Below, piece after piece: positions 1 to 5,565 of a DNA stretch of 5,772 nt (its first letter is position 1; every line of letters begins with the position of its first letter). Under the pieces are notes generated by a model. It did not search any database. It was not told the DNA's origin and worked only from the letters and a program-made list of their open reading frames with translations. The stretch is from assembly GCA_017860375.1 (NCBI GenBank), contig JAGDMB010000179.1, forward strand, positions 1 through 5,772. The letters run 5' to 3'. The DNA comes from Bacteroidota bacterium. Lineage in GTDB: Bacteria; Bacteroidota; Bacteroidia; Bacteroidales; UBA10428. The translations under genes were made by a program, and so were the position numbers.

Positions 1-398
1 TCCGGGGTCATGTCTTTCATGAATTCCCATTCATATCCTTTGATGTGCAGCAGATAGGCCACCGGTTTTTTTTTGTATACTTCATTGCACAAGTTAAGGA
101 TGAAAGCCGGCGAAACGGAATGCATGGTAAAATCAATTTTTGGAGATGCTTTCAGCGAGGTAAAGGCATATCCTTTGATTTTCTCTTTGGTGGCATCGGC
201 AAATACCACGAGGTCGAATACCGATATCCGGGCCGCATCTTCGATGTTGAGCTGATAATTGGAGTCCGTTTCTATGTTGTGCAACTCCTTTTCGCGTGCC
301 CAGGTTTCAATGATTTCGGATAGCAAAATACCCAGCCCGTCATCCTGCCTCCCCGGGTTGCCATACCCGTAAATCAGTATCTTCGGCTCACTGTTCAC
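1..398 (-). CDS. hoxW: [NiFe]-hydrogenase maturation protease, HoxW/HyaD-type (5' part only)
   Basis: This is the N-terminal 132 codons of a hydrogenase maturation endopeptidase; the 3' end lies beyond the left edge. Enzymes of this family recognise nickel in the immature large subunit and remove its C-terminal tail in the cytoplasm. Visible marks are the N-terminal strand and glycine motif ILIYGYGNPGRQDDGLG (residues 7-23), a YQLNIEDA segment (48-55), FADAT (66-70) and HSVSP (93-97). D20, D68 and H93 sit where the family has its nickel-binding acidic residues and histidine. The start is GTG at 398, because the frame is closed by a TAA upstream (410-408) and holds no ATG before the first motif. 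An ATG at 400-398 is out of frame and is followed at once by TGA. The gene begins 1 nt after the hoxH stop, so HoxH is the likely substrate. Complete relatives are roughly 150-170 residues, so a few tens of residues are missing. The family call is firm; the symbol rests on context. Confidence 0.9.
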   Translation of the reverse strand, partial: MNSEPKILIYGYGNPGRQDDGLGILLSEIIETWAREKELHNIETDSNYQLNIEDAARISVFDLVVFADATKEKIKGYAFTSLKASPKIDFTMHSVSPAFILNLCNEVYKKKPVAYLLHIKGYEWEFMKDMTP

Positions 399-399
399 A

Positions 400-1854
400 T
401 TATTCTTTTACTCTTCGATTGATCAACCTGTCATTCGCATCATACAGGGATATTTCAAGCGGCATCTGTCCCAGTGCATGGGTGGCACAGCTAAGACAGG
501 GGTCATAAGCCCGAATGGCCACTTCAACCGCATTCATCATGCCTTCGGTTATTTCCGTCTGCCCGGTCATGACCCGGGTTGCAACCTGGTTGACCGCCTC
601 ATTCATAGGCTGGTTGTTGTTGGTTGTGGATACGATCAGGTTGGCCATCACGATCTGGTCGTTATCATCGATCTTGTAATGATGGAACAACGTTCCGCGC
701 GGAGCTTCAATCAATCCCACGCCTTCGTATTGCTTTGTCCCCTTTTTCACCAGTTCACCTTCCATAAGATCAGGATCATTCAGCAGCATTTTTATTTTTT
801 CCGCCGAGTGAATGATCTCAATCAACCTTGCCCAATGGGAATGCATAGGCCGAAGGCTTGGCTTCCCGTCATTGTATGCCCTGAATTCTTCAAATTCCTT
901 CTGAGCCAGAGGTGTATCGATAAAATCGATGGTGTTCATGCGTGCCAGGGGGCCAACCGTATACCAACCTGCCTTTTTACCGAATTCTTTCAGATACGGG
1001 AATTTCATATAGCTCCACGACCTGACTTCCTCGTCGATGTATTTATCATATTCCTGGTAATCGACATCATGGAGTATCTTTTTTCCCTGGTCATCAACCG
1101 CCCTCAATACACCGTGATACAGGTCCAGCGCCCCGTCTTTTCTCACCAGGCTGAGGAAGCTTGAAGGAAATTCAATGAATCCGTCGATAATTTCTTTGTT
1201 TTTCTTATGGTAGTCCTTAAAAAACTCAATGGCAGCCAGCGACCATTCGATCATTTTATCAATGTTCATGTAATCGTCACCATCCAGCAGGGAATCCCGT
1301 TCTTCCTCACTCAGATGCTTGTTGATGCCTCCGGGGATAGCTCCTGTGCCGTGTATCTTTTTCCCGGCTGTTGCCTGTATTACTTCCTGTCCATATTTCC
1401 GCATCATTACGGCCTGTATGGCCAGATCCCTGTTGACAGCGGCAATGTTGATCACATTGCGTTTTACCGGATCGGCATCAATTCCAAAGAGCAGATCGGG
1501 AGATGCCAGGTGGAAGAAATGAAGGGTGTGCGACTGGAACATCTGTCCGTAATGCATAAGCCTCCGCATTTTTTCGCCGGTGGGCGTCAGGTCATCCCCA
1601 TTGCCAGCCCCTACGATCACATCAAGGGCTTTTGCGGCTGCCAGGTGATGGCTTACCGGACAAATACCGCACAACCGCTGCACCAGCACGGGCATTTCCC
1701 AATAAGGCCGGCCCTGCACAAATCGCTCAAATCCCCTGAATTCAACAATGTGCAAACGAGTCTGTTCGATGTTTCCCTCGTTATCGAGATGAATCGTTAC
1801 TTTGCCGTGACCTTCAACGCGTGTTACCGGTTCAATCGTTATTTTTTGTCCCAT
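400..1854 (-). CDS. hoxH: NAD-reducing [NiFe] hydrogenase large subunit HoxH
   Basis: The 484-residue subunit carries the NiFe(CN)2CO active site where H2 is split or formed. The N-terminal nickel motif is RLCGICPVSHH (residues 60-70, ligands C62 and C65). The C-terminal motif is DPCLSCATH (451-459, ligands C453 and C456). RVEG at 12-15 and APRG at 384-387 are further active-site motifs of [NiFe] large subunits. Both cysteine signatures are of the group 3d (bidirectional, NAD-linked) type, and the length is close to characterised HoxH proteins of about 480-490 residues. Cleavage by the maturation protease is expected after H459, removing 25 residues from ALGQMP onward to the end (VKE). The start is the ATG at 1854, directly ahead of the conserved ITIEPVTRVEG segment and 17 nt after the hoxY stop. 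Upstream sequence is A/T-rich, with only a weak AAAG and no clear ribosome binding site. All four nickel ligands are present, so the enzyme should be active. Confidence 0.97.
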   Translation of the reverse strand: MGQKITIEPVTRVEGHGKVTIHLDNEGNIEQTRLHIVEFRGFERFVQGRPYWEMPVLVQRLCGICPVSHHLAAAKALDVIVGAGNGDDLTPTGEKMRRLMHYGQMFQSHTLHFFHLASPDLLFGIDADPVKRNVINIAAVNRDLAIQAVMMRKYGQEVIQATAGKKIHGTGAIPGGINKHLSEEERDSLLDGDDYMNIDKMIEWSLAAIEFFKDYHKKNKEIIDGFIEFPSSFLSLVRKDGALDLYHGVLRAVDDQGKKILHDVDYQEYDKYIDEEVRSWSYMKFPYLKEFGKKAGWYTVGPLARMNTIDFIDTPLAQKEFEEFRAYNDGKPSLRPMHSHWARLIEIIHSAEKIKMLLNDPDLMEGELVKKGTKQYEGVGLIEAPRGTLFHHYKIDDNDQIVMANLIVSTTNNNQPMNEAVNQVATRVMTGQTEITEGMMNAVEVAIRAYDPCLSCATHALGQMPLEISLYDANDRLINRRVKE

Positions 1855-1871
1855 AGTATATTTCTTTGCAA

Positions 1872-2420
1872 TTAATCAAATTTAACAATCTCGTAAGGCA
1901 GATTCATTTCATCACCACTGATGAGGGCCACCAGGGCTTCCCATATAAGATCGGCCCGCGGGGGGCATCCCGGAAGGAAATAGTCGATCTTTACCACTTC
2001 ATGACACGGAAATACCTTGTCAAGGATCATGGGCAGTTCCGGGTCGTTGGGTATAATCCGTTCATCGTTGGCAACTACGGTTGGGCTATTAAGATAAGCC
2101 TCTTCCAGGCATTCGCGGATGGGGATACCATTGCGCATGGCAGGCAGTCCTCCCATGATCGCACATTCACCAAGGGAGATAAGGATCTTGCAATGTTCCC
2201 TGAAATCTTTCAGTACATGCACGTTTTCACTGTTGCAGCAACCTCCTTCAATCAGGCCAATGTCGCATTTCTTGGTGAACTTTTTAATGTCGTCAATGGG
2301 TGATTTGTTGAATTCTACCAGTTCAAAAAGCTCAAGAATCCTGTCGTCAATATCAAGAATAGACATATGGCATCCAAAACATCCGGCCAGTGATGTGGTT
2401 GCTATGATTGGTTTGCTCAT
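1872..2420 (-). CDS. hoxY: NAD-reducing [NiFe] hydrogenase small subunit HoxY
   Basis: The 182-residue small subunit pairs with HoxH and carries the proximal [4Fe-4S] cluster that takes electrons from the NiFe site. The cluster ligands visible are C14 and C17 (LAGCFGCHMS), C86 (SLGECAIMGG) and C152 (FLPGCPPRAD). This is the minimal cytoplasmic small-subunit form: there is no twin-arginine signal peptide and no C-terminal domain with medial and distal clusters, as expected for a group 3d enzyme that passes electrons directly to HoxU. C61 and C62 (EGGCCNSENV) are extra cysteines near the cluster region. The start ATG at 2420 lies 12 nt after the hoxU stop, and no in-frame alternative is needed because the first conserved motif starts by residue 11. 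Sequence around the start (ATCATGAG) is identical to that around the hoxU start. The upstream stretch is A/T-rich without a Shine-Dalgarno match. Confidence 0.96.
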   Translation of the reverse strand: MSKPIIATTSLAGCFGCHMSILDIDDRILELFELVEFNKSPIDDIKKFTKKCDIGLIEGGCCNSENVHVLKDFREHCKILISLGECAIMGGLPAMRNGIPIRECLEEAYLNSPTVVANDERIIPNDPELPMILDKVFPCHEVVKIDYFLPGCPPRADLIWEALVALISGDEMNLPYEIVKFD

Positions 2421-2432
2421 GATTAATTGGAA

Positions 2433-3146
2433 TTAAATTTTTGATACCTGCATGTTTTCAATATCACTGCCGATTGGCATATTATCGTATTTGCGCTCGC
2501 CGATGGGGATCACAAATCCTTTTTCCTTTACCAGGATGGACCCGACGGGACATACATCCATCGCCTTCTGGGCCAGCTCGTCAGTCAGTTGCTTGCCCAG
2601 CTTGACATCCACCACTACTTCAACGCTGCTGCTTCGCTTGCGATACGCAAAAATATTTCTGCCTTTTTCATCTTTGATCGCCCTTATGCATCGCTTGCAT
2701 TGAATACAACGGTTCTGGTCCTTCATGATCTTGGGATGGGAGGCGTCGATCTTTCGTACCGGGAACTGATAAGGGAAGCGGGGAGCCATTATCTGAAAAC
2801 GGTAAGCCAGCGCCTGCAGTTCGCATTGACCGCTTTTTTCACAGGCAGGGCAAAAGTGATTCCCTTCCACCATCAATAATTCTACAATTGATTTTCGCAA
2901 TTCCCTGATGTCTTTCACTTCATTTTCAATGCTCATATCTTCCGCTACCGGCGTGGTACAGGCGGTCATCAGCCTCCCGTTTACCCGTATCGTGCAGATC
3001 CGGCAGCCTCCTTTGGGTTTAACACCGGGGAAGTTGCACAGGGTGGGTATGTACACACCGTTTTCTTTTGCGGCCTCAACTATGTATTGGCCCTTGGCGG
3101 CCATACATTCGGTTCCGTCTATCGTAAATCGGACAAATTGACTCAT
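2433..3146 (-). CDS. hoxU: NAD-reducing hydrogenase diaphorase iron-sulfur subunit HoxU
   Basis: The 237-residue subunit corresponds to the N-terminal part of complex I NuoG and relays electrons between HoxY and HoxF. Domains in order: a plant-type [2Fe-2S] ferredoxin fold with C37, C48, C51 and C63; a His-ligated [4Fe-4S] (N5-like) motif with H97, C99, C102 and C108; and an N4-like [4Fe-4S] site with C147, C150, C153 and C199 (CIQCKRC ... DVCPVG). The His motif has spacing H-x-C-x2-C-x5-C rather than the H-x3-C-x2-C-x5-C of NuoG; as I recall, this shorter spacing is typical of HoxU proteins. Only one classical Cys4 site follows, so three clusters are predicted. The start ATG at 3146 is 12 nt beyond the hoxF stop, with an A/T-rich leader and no Shine-Dalgarno motif. 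It is most likely translated from the same message as hoxF and hoxY. Confidence 0.95.
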   Translation of the reverse strand: MSQFVRFTIDGTECMAAKGQYIVEAAKENGVYIPTLCNFPGVKPKGGCRICTIRVNGRLMTACTTPVAEDMSIENEVKDIRELRKSIVELLMVEGNHFCPACEKSGQCELQALAYRFQIMAPRFPYQFPVRKIDASHPKIMKDQNRCIQCKRCIRAIKDEKGRNIFAYRKRSSSVEVVVDVKLGKQLTDELAQKAMDVCPVGSILVKEKGFVIPIGERKYDNMPIGSDIENMQVSKI

Positions 3147-3158
3147 GATTGATTTTTT

Positions 3159-4961
3159 TTAAACATTAGGTATTCTGCCGGTGGCTTTGGCCGACTCTTT
3201 CACAGCGATATTCAGGTCAAAACCGCTGTCAAAGGTTTTATTCTTTTGTATCTTTTCTTCGTACAGATCGGGGAAATTTTTCAGGCTGGAGAGGATCGGA
3301 TTACCCGCGGTTTGTCCTAATCCGCATCGGCTTGCCTTAAGAATTTTTCCCCATTCATGCAAGTCATCAAGATCCTGCCGGACGCCTCGGGCATTCAGTA
3401 TTTTGTTCAGCTTGTTCCGCATAAGAGTGGGTACAATACGGCATGTGGAGCAGCTACCGCAGGATTCGCTTATGAAAAAATCCATAAAGTTCAGCACAAT
3501 ATCATTGAGAATGTCCCTTTGTTTGCCAATAATAATAAGGGATCCTCCCGTGGCCAGATCCTCATAGCCGAGGATACGGTTGAATTCATTGGTGGTGATA
3601 ATAGCTCCGGAAGGTCCTCCGACCTGAACGGCCATTACATCCTCTTTATTTGCCCCCACCATATCGAGTATATCGTTCACTGAAAATCCCCAGACTACTT
3701 CGTAAACGCCGGGAAACTTGCAGTCACCGGAAATGCTTAACAATTTTGTCCCGGTGGATTCATGTGTCCCCAGCGATTTATACCAGTCTCCGCCGTTGAG
3801 GATGACTTTAACCACAGAACACAAGGTTTCGACGTTGTTGACAACGGTGGGCATATCGTGGTATCCTTTTTCCACGGGGAACGGAGGTCGGTCACGCGGT
3901 TCTCCGCGTTTTCCTTCGGCTGATTCGATGAGGGCTGATTCTTCGCCGCACACATAGGCACCTGCCCCAAACTGGATGCGGATATCAAAGTCAAACCCTT
4001 CTTTGCCCAGAATGTTTTTGCCGAGATAATTGACTTCCCTTGCCTTCTGGAGAATATCCTCGAGATGTTTCTCGAGGTATTTATATTCATACCTCACATA
4101 GACAATTCCTTCCGTGGCTCCGACGGCATACCCGGCTATGACCATTCCTTCAAAAAGAAGACGGGGCCTCTCGGTGAGGATCACACGATCCTTGAAGGTG
4201 CCGGGTTCCCCTTCATCCGCATTGCAGAATATATATTTTTTTTCACCGGCTGCGTTGCGACAGAATTCCCATTTTAAACCCGTAGGGAAACCTGCTCCGC
4301 CGCGCCCGCGCATATTCGATTTCTTTACTTCATCGATCACTTCTTCGGGTTTCATTTTAGTGATCTTCTCGATGGCCTGTCCGACTTTAAAGGTCCTTTC
4401 AAGCACCGGTCCGATTTTGCGAATGTTGTTCGATACCACGGAATGGACCAGATCCGAGCGGTTTTCACCGTCACCCCAGTCCTGAACGAACATCTCGCTG
4501 ACCTCTTTCCCTTCCTTGATATCACGGCATATTTCCTTGACGCGGAAAGGCGTCAGACGGGTAAAGATATGGTTGTTGATTATAGCGGCAGGTTCCTGGT
4601 CGTTCATACCGATACAGGAAGTTTCAAACAATCCGGCACGCCCGTCCGGTGTAACGTCACCAAATTTTATACCCAGTTCCTTCTGAAAGGTGGCGGCTAC
4701 GTCGGCCCGTCCCATCATGTTTGCCACAGCGCTGTTGTTTAAATAAATTGAGTATTTACCGGTGGGTTTCTGTGAAAGGAAATGGTAAAACGAAACAGTC
4801 TGTTCCACATCAACCTCTGACATTCCATACTCTTCAGCGATCTGAGCAATGGCTTCCTTTGAAATATAACCATTTTCCTGCTGGATCTCGATAAGCACAT
4901 CCATTAACCGGTATTTGTCGCTCCCGTATTTTTCAATGGTCTTTTTAACCGCTGCTTTCAT
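3159..4961 (-). CDS. hoxF: NAD-reducing hydrogenase diaphorase subunit HoxF (NuoE-like + NuoF-like fusion)
   Basis: The 600-residue protein is the site of NAD+/NADH exchange. Residues 1 to about 150 form a NuoE-like domain, and about 170-600 form a NuoF-like domain. The latter shows the FMN/NAD binding motif MRGRGGAGFPTG (217-228), NADEGEPGTFKD (247-258), YVCGEESALIESAEG (336-350) and the [4Fe-4S] ligands C501, C504, C507 and C546 (ESCGSCSTCR ... SRCGLGQ). The NuoE-like part keeps only C116 (ETSCIGMND) of the four [2Fe-2S] cysteines; the first pair is replaced around YLNNSAVANM (73-82), so this cluster is probably absent. This matches the HoxFUYH type without a separate HoxE, as in the Ralstonia soluble hydrogenase. 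It is the first gene of the operon. The start ATG at 4961 precedes a normal NuoE helix region and has an A/T-rich upstream region without a Shine-Dalgarno motif. The upstream palindrome at 5009-5038 may control it. Confidence 0.96.
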   Translation of the reverse strand: MKAAVKKTIEKYGSDKYRLMDVLIEIQQENGYISKEAIAQIAEEYGMSEVDVEQTVSFYHFLSQKPTGKYSIYLNNSAVANMMGRADVAATFQKELGIKFGDVTPDGRAGLFETSCIGMNDQEPAAIINNHIFTRLTPFRVKEICRDIKEGKEVSEMFVQDWGDGENRSDLVHSVVSNNIRKIGPVLERTFKVGQAIEKITKMKPEEVIDEVKKSNMRGRGGAGFPTGLKWEFCRNAAGEKKYIFCNADEGEPGTFKDRVILTERPRLLFEGMVIAGYAVGATEGIVYVRYEYKYLEKHLEDILQKAREVNYLGKNILGKEGFDFDIRIQFGAGAYVCGEESALIESAEGKRGEPRDRPPFPVEKGYHDMPTVVNNVETLCSVVKVILNGGDWYKSLGTHESTGTKLLSISGDCKFPGVYEVVWGFSVNDILDMVGANKEDVMAVQVGGPSGAIITTNEFNRILGYEDLATGGSLIIIGKQRDILNDIVLNFMDFFISESCGSCSTCRIVPTLMRNKLNKILNARGVRQDLDDLHEWGKILKASRCGLGQTAGNPILSSLKNFPDLYEEKIQKNKTFDSGFDLNIAVKESAKATGRIPNV

Positions 4962-4980
4962 GTTGTAAATAATTTAATCT

Positions 4981-5013
4981 TAAAGACTTATATTGAGTTA
5001 CTTAATGTCTTTA
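4981..5013. promoter_or_regulatory. Spaced 7-bp inverted repeat in the probable hoxF promoter region
   Basis: TAAAGAC at 4981-4987 and GTCTTTA at 5007-5013 form perfect 7-bp arms separated by 19 bp. Between them, on the minus strand, lies TATAAG (4992-4987), a possible -10-like element. No exact Bacteroidota TAnnTTTG element was found between hoxF and position 5100. If transcription began some 6-7 nt downstream of TATAAG, the palindrome centred at 5023.5 would fall near -42, the usual position of a CRP-type class II activator. The arms could be a second operator or chance in AT-rich DNA; the right arm overlaps the larger palindrome. The promoter placement is inference only. Confidence 0.25.
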
Positions 5014-5038
5014 TTTGTGAATTGTTTCACAACTAAAG
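5009..5038. promoter_or_regulatory. Candidate CRP/FNR-family operator upstream of hoxF
   Basis: This is a 30-bp palindrome with 13-bp arms (5009-5021 and 5026-5038) around a TTGT spacer. Twelve of 13 arm positions are complementary, the only mismatch being T5014 against C5033. Its core, TGTGA-N6-TCACA at 5016-5031, is exactly the half-site and spacing pattern of CRP-type sites, and related FNR-superfamily regulators use the same geometry. The near edge is 47 nt from the hoxF start codon and the centre about 62 nt, a plausible place for control of the hox operon. The sequence shows the symmetry; the identity of the regulator and its effect (activation or repression, by redox, NO or a nucleotide) are unknown. 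It is not followed by a U-run on either strand, so a terminator is unlikely. Confidence 0.6.
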
Positions 5039-5400
5039 TATAATAGAAAATTTATATAAACAAGGACTTTTAGAAATTTAGAATAAGTTTATGCTCCGGA
5101 TCCCTTTGCTATACCATGTAAACTGCTGAAGGGCAGCTTTAAAATTAATTTATTAACAGTGCTTTGTTTACTTCTTAATTCGGGTCGGTACTTTTTGTCC
5201 ATTAACCGTCACTTGCATAATAAAAGCTTCACTTTATGACCGGGATGTTACGGAAGAATAGGTTGACCCGGAAACCCGCCTGCCAAACAAACGCAAATTT
5301 GCTGAACGATACACGGAATAACTGAAAATGGCAAGGGTGGATGCTTTCTAAACGATACAAAAGGCACAGGAAGACAACCACGGGGTGTAAGAAAAACGAA

Positions 5401-5432
5401 TTAACAGATTGACAGGTTAACAGATTGACAGA
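5401..5432. repeat. Two tandem 16-mers (TTAACAGATTGACAGR)
   Basis: Two head-to-tail copies at 5401-5416 and 5417-5432 are identical except for the last base (G, then A). A diverged copy in reverse orientation lies at 5532-5558. Such short-period sequence is not explained by any gene and forms the outer part of the intergenic repeat block. Confidence 0.85.
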
Positions 5433-5558
5433 TCGGGCAGGAAGATTTGAGGATTTGAAAATCTGAAAATTTGAATATTTGAAGATTTGAAAGTTCCACA
5501 TCGAATAAATCAACATTTGCATTTGAATATTGATCTGTCAACCTGTTTACTTGTTAAT
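5408..5558. repeat. Imperfect inverted repeat enclosing the 8-mer array
   Basis: The arm 5408-5434 pairs with 5532-5558; 23 of 27 positions match when one arm is reverse-complemented, including an uninterrupted 10-bp stretch at the inner end (TTGACAGATC). The 97-bp interior contains the 8-mer array. The right end is 7 nt from the stop codon of the neighbouring gene, so in that gene's transcript it would form a large stem-loop after the coding region. It lacks a compact GC-rich stem and U-run, so it does not look like an ordinary intrinsic terminator. It could be a small interspersed repeat. No transposase or target-site duplication is visible. Confidence 0.75.
5445..5492. repeat. Six tandem copies of an 8-mer, consensus ATTTGAAN
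   Basis: Successive units begin at 5445, 5453, 5461, 5469, 5477 and 5485: ATTTGAGG, ATTTGAAA, ATCTGAAA, ATTTGAAT, ATTTGAAG, ATTTGAAA. The register is perfect for 48 bp. An isolated further unit, ATTTGAAT, is at 5521-5528. The period is not a multiple of three and the run lies outside recognised genes, so copy number could vary by slippage without harming a protein. Confidence 0.9.
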
Positions 5559-5565
5559 CCGTACC

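Larger units (their letters stand above)
4962..5565. other. Intergenic region without a convincing gene
   Basis: These 604 bases separate the DUF2807-like gene from hoxF. The hoxF-proximal part (4962-5090) is strongly AT-rich and holds the two inverted repeats described. The middle (about 5090-5240) shows only very short open frames. A stretch near 5240-5400 is richer in G and C than its surroundings but has no frame with recognisable protein character. The distal part (5401-5558) is the structured repeat block. No tRNA, rRNA or other RNA gene could be recognised. The main function is probably the hox promoter and leader plus the 3' end of the upstream transcript. Confidence 0.7.

Noticed and set aside
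478..1875. Two long plus-strand open frames (478-1164 and 1207-1875) opposite hoxH
   Set aside because: They lie wholly or almost wholly within hoxH on the other strand, show no family features, and are rich in residues expected from reading a coding strand backwards. They are shadows.
1866..2303. Plus-strand open frame of 145 codons opposite hoxY
   Set aside because: It lies antisense to a complete, well-conserved hoxY with all cluster ligands and has no recognisable motifs of its own.
3737..4090. Minus-strand open frame of 117 codons in a second frame of hoxF
   Set aside because: It overlaps the conserved NuoF-like domain in a different frame and has no start context or motifs.
3159..4961. 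Possibility that the operon encodes complex I (nuoE-F-G) rather than a hydrogenase
   Set aside because: NuoE and NuoF parts are fused, the NuoG-like protein ends after its N-terminal clusters, and genuine [NiFe] large and small subunits with all nickel and cluster ligands follow directly.
5123..5140. Short hairpin GCTG-AAGGG-CAGC followed by TTT on the plus strand, considered as a terminator
   Set aside because: The stem is only 4 bp and the T-run 3 bases, and no plus-strand gene ends nearby.
5089..5202. Minus-strand small open frame of 37 codons starting MDKKYRPELRSKQS
   Set aside because: It lies between the repeat block and the hox promoter, without a recognisable family, signal or conserved context. 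A leader peptide cannot be excluded but nothing supports it.
5229..5522. Minus-strand open frame of 97 codons
   Set aside because: Its first third is translated 8-mer and 16-mer repeat (runs of NFQIFK type) and the rest has no family likeness; the frame seems open by chance.
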